From Chamaecyparis obtusa (lineage: Eukaryota; Streptophyta; Pinopsida; Cupressales; Cupressaceae): DNA of 64,000 nt. The stretch is from positions 1 through 64,000 of the forward strand of contig BSBK01003256.1 in assembly GCA_027943335.1 (NCBI GenBank). The letters run 5' to 3'. Shown here piece by piece: positions 35,678 through 45,511 of the stretch; position 1 is the first letter of the stretch; each line of letters opens with the position of its first letter. Position numbers and translations under genes: made by a program. The notes under the pieces were generated by a model. It had not been told where the DNA came from. It saw only the letters and a program-made list of their open reading frames with translations, and searched no databases.

Positions 35678-38600
35678 ATGCCTGTTGAGACCAGATCTCG
35701 GAAAAGAAGAAGCATGAATCCTTATCCACCAACAACCTCATCCGATCCCAAACTTTTCACCAACGCCATGATGACCTACAATCCCCACATCCAAGCCAGT
35801 AACCCATGTGAAGATCCAAACATCCCTTCATCCCCCTTGGCAAACCAAGCATTTGCAAATCCTCCAGAAAGCCCACCAGCAACCAATGCCCTTGTACCGC
35901 AACATCAACAAAGCATGTTTGCCCACTATCTGCCAGAAAGTACCTCCATCCCACCATCTCTCTATCCACGCATCCCCATCAAAACAATCCAAGTTCCAGC
36001 ACAAGCATATTCTCCGTTTGTCCAATCATTCCCCGATCCTATCATGCAAACACCCCAAGAGCTTTCCACCATTCCCCTTTTCTTGCAAGGAAGCCTCACC
36101 AGTCCCGCAACACAAGCTGCAGCACCATCCGCTCCATCTCATACCCCTTTTGCTTCATCATCTGCTATGGCTGCCCAAGCCCAAATCCAACATTTAAACC
36201 AAAGTCAGCTTCCACCTCTCCCGCAAGCTTTTACGCCAAAAGCTTCACCACCATCCGCAAGTCAAGCAACGCCTTTCACCATCAAAGGAGCACCGTCACC
36301 CTTTACCCCCCAAGCACCTGTACCTTCTTCTTTGGGGTTAGCGCAATCGCTCCCCATTCCAACCTCATCCTTCTCTTGGGTGTTTCCTTCATTTTCCTCT
36401 TCACAAACATCCGCTCAACCACAACCTCAACAAGCTCCTTTCTCCCAACCATCATTCATGTCTCAAGCTCCCGTTGCTCCTACCATTCCATCATCCGCTG
36501 CAATGCACCCTAACACAAGCTCTCAGTGGGGCCTTACACAAGAAGAAATGAAGGCATGGGGGATCCCATCTCAATCCCCTACATCTATGGTTGCAAGTCA
36601 ACAAACCGCCTTCGCCCAAGTAGCACAGCAGCAACTACCCCAAACACCGCCAGCTTCAAGCTATTCATCCCAAATTCCAAATACCTTCCAGCAAGTTCCG
36701 CCACCTCAACAGCCAACTTTCCCTAGCTATCTTACCCCATCACCCTTTGCTTCTAGCTTCCCCACATCTGTTCCACCTCTAAGTAACGCAGGCATGCACC
36801 CAGCTTATATCGGTCAAACCCAAAGCCAACCTCAGCAACTACCACCATCATACCCGCAAGCAGCATCGTTCCAACAGCCTCCCCCACAGCAACCACATGT
36901 CCCCTTTCAGCAAACACCCATCATTCCTCAACAACAGTAAGTCCCTTGCTATCAGCCTCAGCAACAAATCCCTATCATCCCCCAGCAACAACAAGTTCCC
37001 ACCCATCAGTTACAACAGCAAGTTCCAAATGTCCAACATCAGCAAGCAGTCCCACAACAACCGCCAGTTCAACAACAGCAAGCAGCCCAACAACATCAAG
37101 CGATTTCATATCATTTACCACAATATCCCCCTATGCCACACCAACAATATCCCCAACAACCATTGCCCCAAAATCAGTTCCAACCTATTTATCCACAGCA
37201 AACGCCATATCTAGTTCCGCAGCTTCCATCACAAGCAGAAGTCTCAGTTCCCTCGCCACTCAATGCTGAGTGGGAAGCAATGAAAAATGCTCTAAAGGAG
37301 CTCCAAAGTGGAACAGAGAATAAAACATACAAGTTCGAAGAGGTGTGCTCATATCCCTTCGATCGGTCCATAGCAACTATCCCTTTTCCCAAGTATTTTG
37401 AGATGCCCAAGTTCGACAAGTATCGGGGGAAAGGAGATCCAGTAAATCATATCAAAGAGTTCTACATGGCGTGCCAAGAAGTGGCTTACAGTGATAACTA
37501 TCTCCTGCGCCTGTTTCCCAAGAGCTTGGGAGGAACTGCTGTTGAGTGGTTTTACAAAATACCCCATGGGACAATAAAAACCTTTGCTGAACTCTCTAAG
37601 AATTTCATCACACACTATGCCCATAATGTGGAGAATGAGTTGTCCTTGCTAGACCTATGCAACTCAAAGCAGAAAGATGGAGAAAGCCTTGCAGAATACT
37701 TGCAAAGATGGCAAAATCTTACAACCAGGTTATCATATCAGCCGCCAGAGAAGCATCTAACAAAGATCTTCATTGATAACCTGCATCCAAAGCTATCCCA
37801 TCACATGCGAATGAACTATCTCCAGACATACCAAGACATCAAGAGCAAGGGCATAGGCATCGAGAAAGCTCTCCTAGACGAAGGCACTATTCGTCACTTC
37901 AAGGATGATTCCAAAAACAAACCCAACAATGATAAATCCCGTTACTGGAATCGTAACAAGAATGTTGTTACAGATGGAGCCACTGACACTAAGAATGTAC
38001 AATTCGTTGTGGCTAGTCCTACACCAGCTCAAACATACCAACCGCCACAAGCACCCATCTATCAGCAACCACCAGCTCCCGCATATCAAGCACCTATTTA
38101 TCAGCAGCCTCCTCAAGCTTATCAACCACCTGTGCAACAGTATCAGCAGCAATACCAACAGCAACAGCCAGCACGTCAGGGCAATCCTGTTAATGCAGTT
38201 AACGTTACCCCAAGGCAGAACAAACCCAACAATCAGAACAATCCAAAGAGGACTTTCACACCTTTGGGTGAGCCTCTGGATCAGATCTTTTATTGGCTAG
38301 CCAAGGCAAATATGATCACATATCCGCCCATCCCACAGAAGGATGACAACGCACCAAAGTCTGATTGGTATAAAGAAAATGAATACTGTGATTACCATCG
38401 TGTGAAAGGACACACAACATTGAAGTGCATGCGGCTTAAGCACTACATCCAGGATCTCATCGATCGCAAGGAAATCCAAGTCGATGCACCAACTCAAGCT
38501 TCATCCAATGCCGGTTTGCAAATATATCAAAATGTGTTCCCTCAACACGATACCGGGAAGAATCAAGCCAACGCCAATCAGCCCCAAAATCGTGGCAAAG

Positions 38601-38725
38601 GCAAGCAAGAAGATCACACAGCGGCCTACATCAACTATGACAAGTATGTCGGATGCATAACTCAAGTTGAGCCCATCCAAGATGAGCCCACCATCAATAC
38701 CATCCACATCAGAGGGCCAGATTGA
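35678..38725 (+). pseudogene. gag: Tat gag polyprotein, one internal stop
   Basis: Start chosen at MPVETRSRKRR (35678), the first ATG of this frame after the leader. Residues 1 to about 520 are Pro/Gln/Ser-rich, low complexity. About 560-690 is the retrotransposon Gag domain, with EWFYKIPHGTIKTFAELSKN and the DGESLAEYLQRW block (37540-37720). A second Gln/Pro/Tyr-rich linker follows. At about 38387-38426 CDYHRVKGHTTLKC fits CX2HX4HX4C, a variant zinc knuckle. A TAA at 36938-36940 interrupts the Gln-rich part (CAACAACAG before it); the frame is otherwise open to TGA at 38723-38725. Gag would assemble the cytoplasmic particle and bind the RNA. At about 1015 codons it is long, owing to the Pro/Gln-rich N-terminal arm. 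Confidence 0.88.
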
Positions 38726-41700
38726 CAATGTGCTGCAACTACCCGCAGTGGTAGGATAACTATTGCCGGTGCTCTTCCGAGGTCAGCTGCTCCTCCAAGG
38801 CCAACATCTACTACATCCACAGCACAGTCTAACACCAGGCCAGCATCAAATGCACATGCAACACAGCATAATGCACCAAGAGCACAATACAATATCATAG
38901 AGCATCTTGGGAACATGCCAGCCCAAATATCTATCTTAGATTTGCTCCGCACATCACCCATCCATCAGGAGATCCTGGACAAAGCTCTAAAAGAAGGCCA
39001 TGTCCCCACGGACATTAACACAACTCAGTTTGAAACTCTTGTGGGACACCTATCAGCAGCATGTGCCTTGTCCTTCAAAGAATCTGATATACCAGATGTC
39101 GCTCCTGACCATATTCTTCCTCTCCGCATTGTCGTCATGGTCAGAGATTTCGCCATCAAACGAGTTCTGGTGGATAATGGCTCAGCCCTCAACTTGTGCA
39201 CATTAAAATTCATCAAGAAGATCAAGTTCACAGAAGCCGACATACAACATGAGCAAATCACTATCAAAGCATATGATAACTTGGAGCGTACCTCTGAAGG
39301 TACTATGACTTTGCCTATCCAGCTAGGCCCAGCAACGCAAGATACTCTCTGCCACATTGTTGATCTTGACCTACCGTTCAATATCCTCCTCGGTCGTCCA
39401 TGGATCCATTCCATTAAGGCCGTACCATCTACTTACCATCAGTGCATCAAGTTTCCACATCAAGGCACTGAGGTTACCATCCACGCTGACCCTAACCCCT
39501 TCGCATACTGCCTTGCGATGGAAGCATCTTTCCCTCATTCTACTCATTGTCCTGGAACCGATATTGGTACTTCTATTGCTAGCTCATCCCGATCCCATCG
39601 CGATCCAGAGACCATCCTCTCTTCCACCTTATCATCCGTCAAGATCAACAACCAGGGTTGTGGCGAATACAGCCTCAGTGATGCATTTGCTGTAGGAGCT
39701 CTTCCACGTGATCCACATACTCAAGGGCGCCCAAGTTGTCAAAACAAGCCTGTTGAAGAACATTATAAGCTCAAGCAAATCAGAAACATGACTTTTGAGT
39801 CTCATGGCAACATCAACAGCAAAGAAATGGATCCAGATATTAACAAATGGTTATACAAAGATCCCCCATCACGTGACACACAACTTCTTGAGTACTTCAA
39901 AGAGAAATATCCAATCCCCTACAAAAATGTCACAGAACACTATAACTATCAAGGTGGTGGTCTAGGACCACAAGAGGATGGAAACTTGTTTCCTATCATA
40001 CCATCCCAAAATCCAGAACAGCAAGGACTTGGCTTTAATACCCCTTACCTGCTTGAACAAGAGCCCAATACCACAACTGCGAACACTAACATGACCAACG
40101 TGAACTTTTTGAATAGCCGGGATGACCTCATGGAAATCAAAGACATCCCCGAAGAGAAAGACATCCGATCCTACGACGATATCTTTGTCGACGACACCCT
40201 CTTGGGGACTTCTGTTCTCCAACAACTCTCCATTAACCTCATAGATCTTCCCCTCACAAACCCTGACCTCATAGATTGGGACCAATCAAGCATCGCACAC
40301 ATCGACGAGTTCCAAAGCGCACAAGCACTCCTAGAATTCATGGGGGCATCAGATCCAGCAGTCAACCAGGATCCAACATCAACCTCTGTCTATCAGCTTC
40401 ACCCAGAAGGATATTTTGGGGAAGAGGCAAGCTTTAGTCGCAAAAATGAAATAGCAAAAGAACATCATGAGTCTTTATGTGAAAACCCCCTTGGGGCACA
40501 TTCTGATTCCAAAATAGTAAAAATAAAGGGTGTATCTTCTAGTGAAAACCTGGCAATTCAGGCGCTAGAAGATGAAGCCTTGCCTCTTCCCCCTATCCAA
40601 GATTATAGACCAGAGCAGTCGCCAATCATCATAGAAGAGACCAAGCCAATCAACTTGGGAACAGAAGAATGTCCAAGGATCACCTACATTGCAGTCAACC
40701 TAACAAAAGGAGAAGAAATGGCTCTCAGCGCCTTGCTCAAGGAATCCATTATCAACTTTACATGGTCATACGCCCACATGCCGGGGCTTGATCCAAACCT
40801 TGTTGTTCATCATCTATCAGTAGATCCAAACGTCAAGCCAGTGAAGCAGAAGCTAAGGAAAATGCATCCAAAGGTAGCATTACTAGTTAAAGCAGAGCTT
40901 GAGAAGCTCCTCCAAGCTAAGATCATCAGAGTAATAGATTATTCAGAGTGGATTTCTAACATGGTGCCAGTCACAAAGCCTTCTGGTGACATCAGAATCT
41001 GTACTGATTTCAGGGACTTGAACAAGGCATGTCCTAAGGATGACTTCCCATTGCCAAACATAGACATGCTTGTAGACCTCACAGCGGGTCATGAGATGTT
41101 ATCATTAATGGATGGCTTTTCAGGCTACAATCAGATTCATATAGCAGAAGCAGATCAACATAAAACAGCATTCACAACCCCATGGGGTACCTTTTGCTAC
41201 AACATGATGCCATTTGGGCTAAAGAATGCAGGAGCAACATATCAGCGAGCAATGACAGCGATCTTCCATGACATGATCCACAAGATCCTTGAAGACTATG
41301 TGGATGATATCCTTACAAAATCCAAAACAAGGGATGAGCACCTCAACATCCTAGAACGTGTGTTTGATCGTCTGAATCATTATGGCTTAAAGCTTAATCC
41401 TAAGAAATGTGTCTTTGGTGTTACATCTGGCAAGCTTCTAGGCTTCATCGTCTCTAGACAAGGCATAGAGATCGATCCTAAAAAGGTAAAAGCAATAATG
41501 CCTCCACCAAGAAATCTCAAACAACTCAGAAGCCTACAGGGCAAGCTTCAATCAGTACGGCGGTTCATCTCGCAACTAGCGGACAAGTGTCAACCATTCT
41601 CACATCTCTTATGCAAAGACACCAACTTCAAGTGGGATCCCATATGTCAAAGAAGCTTTGATAAGCTCAAGGAGTATCTAGCTAACGCTCCGATCCTTGT

Positions 41701-41800
41701 ACCACCAGTTCCAGGATGCCCACTCATCCTTTACATCTCAACAATAGCTACAGCACTAGGGGCACTCCTAGCACAGCATGATGATGAAAACAGAGAATGA
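38726..41800 (+). CDS. pol: Tat protease and reverse transcriptase (with start of RNase H)
   Basis: Same frame as gag, entered only by passing the TGA at 38723 or by initiation at the internal ATG at 38915. The protease active site is VDNGSALN at about 39170 (Asp codon 39173), in the D-[NST]-G-[AS] form, with ILLGRPWIH about 70 residues later. A long acidic linker of unknown role covers about 39550-40650. RT: KPVKQKLRKM, IRVIDYSEWISNMV, DIRICTDFRDLNKACPKDD, FSGYNQI, FTTPWGTF, MPFGLKNAGATYQRAM, then the catalytic YVDD at 41297-41308 and LNPKKCVFG. Gypsy RNase H begins FKWDPICQRSFDKL (about 41630). The frame stops at TGA 41798-41800 inside RNase H. All RT catalytic residues that I can see are intact. 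Confidence 0.92.
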   Translation, partial: QCAATTRSGRITIAGALPRSAAPPRPTSTTSTAQSNTRPASNAHATQHNAPRAQYNIIEHLGNMPAQISILDLLRTSPIHQEILDKALKEGHVPTDINTTQFETLVGHLSAACALSFKESDIPDVAPDHILPLRIVVMVRDFAIKRVLVDNGSALNLCTLKFIKKIKFTEADIQHEQITIKAYDNLERTSEGTMTLPIQLGPATQDTLCHIVDLDLPFNILLGRPWIHSIKAVPSTYHQCIKFPHQGTEVTIHADPNPFAYCLAMEASFPHSTHCPGTDIGTSIASSSRSHRDPETILSSTLSSVKINNQGCGEYSLSDAFAVGALPRDPHTQGRPSCQNKPVEEHYKLKQIRNMTFESHGNINSKEMDPDINKWLYKDPPSRDTQLLEYFKEKYPIPYKNVTEHYNYQGGGLGPQEDGNLFPIIPSQNPEQQGLGFNTPYLLEQEPNTTTANTNMTNVNFLNSRDDLMEIKDIPEEKDIRSYDDIFVDDTLLGTSVLQQLSINLIDLPLTNPDLIDWDQSSIAHIDEFQSAQALLEFMGASDPAVNQDPTSTSVYQLHPEGYFGEEASFSRKNEIAKEHHESLCENPLGAHSDSKIVKIKGVSSSENLAIQALEDEALPLPPIQDYRPEQSPIIIEETKPINLGTEECPRITYIAVNLTKGEEMALSALLKESIINFTWSYAHMPGLDPNLVVHHLSVDPNVKPVKQKLRKMHPKVALLVKAELEKLLQAKIIRVIDYSEWISNMVPVTKPSGDIRICTDFRDLNKACPKDDFPLPNIDMLVDLTAGHEMLSLMDGFSGYNQIHIAEADQHKTAFTTPWGTFCYNMMPFGLKNAGATYQRAMTAIFHDMIHKILEDYVDDILTKSKTRDEHLNILERVFDRLNHYGLKLNPKKCVFGVTSGKLLGFIVSRQGIEIDPKKVKAIMPPPRNLKQLRSLQGKLQSVRRFISQLADKCQPFSHLLCKDTNFKWDPICQRSFDKLKEYLANAPILVPPVPGCPLILYISTIATALGALLAQHDDENRE

Positions 41801-43915
41801 GCTATCTACTACATCAGTCGCACTCTTGTGGGCTATGAGCTTAACTATTCACCCATGGAGAAAGCATGCTTAGCAGTGGTCTTTGCCACTCAAAAACTTA
41901 GACATTACATGCTTAGCCACACAATCAAGCTCATATCAAAGGTGGACCCTCTTAAGTATCTGTTATCAAAGACAACCCTCACAGGCCGTATGGCAAAATG
42001 GGTCATGTTACTCAGCGAATTTGACATTCAGTATGTAGATCGCAAAGCAATCAAAGGGCAAGTCATTGCCGATCAACTAGCAGAAGCACCACTGGTGGAT
42101 GCCTATCCACTAATCATGGAATTCCCTGATGAACATCTATGCATGATTGAAGAGCAGCCTATGTGGAAACTATACTTTGATGGTTCCAACACATCCCATA
42201 GCTCTGGGGCAGGAATCCTATTCGTCACACCTCAAGGTGACTATATTCCAAAATCATTCAAGTTGGGATTCCCCTGTACCAAGAACATTGCAGAACATGA
42301 GGCACTCATCTTAGGTCTCAAAACAGCTATCCAATGGAACATCACAGAACTACAAGTCTTTGGAGATTCACAGCTCATTATCAAGCAAGTCCTAGATGAA
42401 TATCAGACAAAGGATGACAAATTGCTACCCTACAAGCAACTGGTCGATAAACTGAAAGAGCATTTCCTACATCTACAATTCAATCAGATCCCAAGGCTTC
42501 AGAACAAAGCAGCAGATGCAATGGCAACCATCAGATCCTTATTGGAAATACCACGAGATGCATCACAGTATGAATTTCTAGTCGAGCAGCTACATTCACC
42601 AGCTTATGAGAACGCCGATGCAGACATGGTGTGTGTCTTGGTTGGTCCTCAATCCCCATGGTACCACGACATCCATGCATATCTAAAAAATGGTATCATA
42701 TCTCCCCATCTCACCAATAACCAACGCCAAAACCTTATTCGCAGAGCTTCCCGCTACACTCTTGTAGCCAACACCCTATATCGTCGCGGGTATCACAATG
42801 TCCTATCTAGATGTTTAGACTCAAACGAGGCCGTCCTGGCCTTACAAGAAGTTCACGCTAGAATTTGCGGTGCCCACACGAGTGGCATGGTTCTAGCAAA
42901 GCAACTGCTTAGAGTTGGATATTATTGGCCAACAATGGAACATGATGCGTGTGAATTTGTCAAGAAATGTCTCCCATGTCAACAGCATGCCAATTTGATA
43001 CATGCACCAGCACAGGATCTACAGCCTATTGCACCACCGTGGCCTTTTTCATGTTGGGGCCTCGACCTCGTTGGCTTGATCACCCCCCTCTCTTCGGATG
43101 GACACAAGTATATCATAACAGCCACAGAGTACTTTACCAAATGGGTTGAAGTGATTCCACTCACGCTAACTACTGGCATCCAAATATCCAAGTTCATCCT
43201 CTACCATATCATTTGCCGCTTTGGCATACCATCTACCATCTTCACAGACCATGGCACACCTTTTGAAAACCAGCATGTGGATGATCTGTGTGCCAGACTC
43301 CACATCCATCACCGTTTCTCCAGTCCATATTTCCCTCAAGGAAATGGCCAAGCTGAGGCAACCAACAAAACTATCTTGAAAATCCTCAAGAAGGTTGTCA
43401 ATGATTCTGGTCGTGACTGGCACCTCCAAATCAATCCCGCCCTTTGGGCCTACCGCACTTCTTATCGCACTCCCACAGGCACCACCCCATACTCCCTTGT
43501 ATATGGTGCTGAAGCCGTTCTACCGATCGAGGTTGAGCTCCCATCCTTGCACGTCTCCATGAAGAACTATACAACTGATAAAGACTATCGTGTGGCCCGG
43601 CTCACACAGCTAGATCTGCTAGATGAAAAGAGACAGCAAGCCTATGATCACCTGGTTGCATACCAGAATCGACTCAAAAGGAGTTATAACAAAAAGGTCC
43701 ATCCTAGACAATTCCAAGTTGGTGACATGGTTCTTAAAGAAAATCAGAAGGTCCTAGCAAATAGAGAAAAGAAAGGCAAGTTTGAGCCTACTTGGTTGGG
43801 CCCCTATGTTGTCACCGCATCCTTCGGCTCCGGCGCCTATCAGCTATCAACACCAGAAGGTGAGCCCTTGAATGATCCTATCAACATCATCCATCTGAAG
43901 AGGTTCTATGCCTGA
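41801..43915 (+). CDS. pol: Tat RNase H, second RNase H and integrase
   Basis: Continues the same frame after the TGA. The gypsy RNase H ends with IYYISRTL…YSPMEKACLAVVFA and HTIKLISKVDPLKYL. The second, cellular-type RNase H starts WKLYFDGSNTSHSSGAG at 42161, with FDGS, EHEALILGL and VFGDSQLII carrying the expected D-E-D residues, to about 42545. Integrase: His/Cys zinc-binding part with HTSGM and CLPCQQH (about 42870-42985); catalytic D (43064), D (43247) and E (43355) with exactly 35 residues between the last two, the D,D-35-E pattern; C-terminal WLGPYVV…INIIHLKRFYA ending at TGA 43913. Integrase inserts the cDNA in the nucleus. No damage was seen in this part. Confidence 0.94.
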   Translation, partial: AIYYISRTLVGYELNYSPMEKACLAVVFATQKLRHYMLSHTIKLISKVDPLKYLLSKTTLTGRMAKWVMLLSEFDIQYVDRKAIKGQVIADQLAEAPLVDAYPLIMEFPDEHLCMIEEQPMWKLYFDGSNTSHSSGAGILFVTPQGDYIPKSFKLGFPCTKNIAEHEALILGLKTAIQWNITELQVFGDSQLIIKQVLDEYQTKDDKLLPYKQLVDKLKEHFLHLQFNQIPRLQNKAADAMATIRSLLEIPRDASQYEFLVEQLHSPAYENADADMVCVLVGPQSPWYHDIHAYLKNGIISPHLTNNQRQNLIRRASRYTLVANTLYRRGYHNVLSRCLDSNEAVLALQEVHARICGAHTSGMVLAKQLLRVGYYWPTMEHDACEFVKKCLPCQQHANLIHAPAQDLQPIAPPWPFSCWGLDLVGLITPLSSDGHKYIITATEYFTKWVEVIPLTLTTGIQISKFILYHIICRFGIPSTIFTDHGTPFENQHVDDLCARLHIHHRFSSPYFPQGNGQAEATNKTILKILKKVVNDSGRDWHLQINPALWAYRTSYRTPTGTTPYSLVYGAEAVLPIEVELPSLHVSMKNYTTDKDYRVARLTQLDLLDEKRQQAYDHLVAYQNRLKRSYNKKVHPRQFQVGDMVLKENQKVLANREKKGKFEPTWLGPYVVTASFGSGAYQLSTPEGEPLNDPINIIHLKRFYA

Positions 43916-45497
43916 ACCTGATCCTGCATATATCAAAAAATCCAAAAAACATTCAAAAAAGAAAAAAAGCAAAAAGCAAAAAAAGAAGAAAAGAGAAAGA
44001 GAAAATAATCGTCCAACGGTGAAAACTTGGCAATTCAAGCGCCTTGGACAAGTATGTTGGTGAAAACCTGGCAAACAGGCGCCAACATAGTAAACTGGGA
44101 TTTTTTATCTATTCAGTTGTCCTTTCAGCTACCGTCCTCATCCTCCATCCATAACAGATCTCCCAGCAGTTCCATCTCCCCTATCTTCCACGCATTCAGC
44201 TCCCATCTTCCTCCAACCCATCTGCAATCCATATCCTATTCCAAAGCTTTGTACCATATCTTGTACCATATCCTTATCCCTTTCCTGTACAGCGCATTCC
44301 TCCCTGTATTTATCCTTCTTGTCTCCAGCCTAGTGAGAGTCCCGCTGAGTGTGATCTTCCTATCCCCAATCCTGAGCTTCTGTACATATCCCTTGTGCAT
44401 ATCGTTCCTCCTTGTTGTACATAGCCTTTGTCCATCCTGCAGCAGCATTTGATCAAATATCTTGTCCCATCCCCAGCCTCAGAAAAATTTGTAGCCCCAC
44501 TCGGGCCTTGTGCTTCAGCAACATCAATTGTCAACTTATCCTTGCTCATCCTGATTATTCTTTGAACTTCAGCTTTTGCCTGCGAACAACTACACTTATT
44601 CTCTCACCAACCCATGGGTCCTTGAGGATATATCGTTCCTCCTGTCTAACCTAATCTTCCATCCTGGTCCTTGAGGATATATCATTCCTCCTGTCCGACC
44701 AATCTTCCCACCATCAATCAAACCTAATCTCTCTCCTTGGCAAAGGATGTCTTTTTGGAGTTATCATTTTGATCTTGGATTTTTTGTCCTTTGGGTCTTG
44801 TTAATCTTTTTGGCTTCTCTTTATCCCACCAGGGTCACCATGATTCATTATATCACGGTGTGCTGCGTGTGCGGATAATCTGGGGCAAGGTCTTTTGATC
44901 TTTCGCTTCTGCCTGTGAGTCAGTTGTGTGTTTGTGGTTCCTTCAGCATCGGTTTCGCCATGTCGCCTCTGCGCTTCATGTGTGATGTTGGGGCAACCCT
45001 GTGTGTTTGTTTAGCGTCAGTCCTCGTCAGTCCTCTGCAACGCTGGTGACAAGGCCTCGTGATCCCAATATCCTTGGCAGGTCTCTAGCATTGCTATATT
45101 AAATCTAGGCTGTGCACTCCCGTTTGCACTTGGAGCTATCTGGTCCCTTGCATTTATCATATAGATTAATCTTGCATCTTTGCATATAGCTGCATCTTAC
45201 ATCTTGCATTTCCATCTCATCTTGCATATCATCCATATTTGTTCTTAGAAGTGAGGTTATTTATCTCTCCTTTCTTCCTAGGCCTTTCCTTCCTCGTCCC
45301 GCCGGGCACACTCTGTCCCAGGGCGTAATCCCTCTTTCTCCTTGTCCCACTGGGTGCATCTTCCATGATTTTGTCCCACCGGGGCATGTATCTCTCTTTC
45401 TCCTAGTCCACCCAGGCGTCATACCCTCTTCTTCTGATTCTAGCCTCGGCATCTTGTTTTCTTGTCTTTGACGCCATGCCACTTGCGGCATCGCATC
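43916..45497 (+). other. Tat 3' untranslated region with several short repeats
   Basis: No ORF is supported. It contains two copies of a GTGAAAACYTGGCAA…GCGCC motif (44019, 44060) that also occurs in the coding region (40542), a 49-bp tandem duplication (GGTCCTTGAGGATATATC at 44617 and 44666), an A-rich run at 43930-44005, and degenerate repeats of GTCCCACYGGGGCA at 45290-45425. Confidence 0.75.
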
Positions 45498-45511
45498 AAA
45501 GAGGGGCAAAA
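45498..45511 (+). other. Polypurine tract of the Tat element
   Basis: AAAGAGGGGCAAAA immediately before the 3' LTR; one pyrimidine interrupts it. Correct position for plus-strand priming. Confidence 0.8.

Noticed and set aside
36935..36945. Splice donor CAGTAAGT at the internal stop of Tat gag
   Set aside because: The frame continues with the same Gln-rich composition directly after the stop, so a nonsense change explains it better than an intron.
37874..39414. Several long minus-strand ORFs under Tat gag and protease
   Set aside because: Shadows of the intact plus-strand polyprotein.
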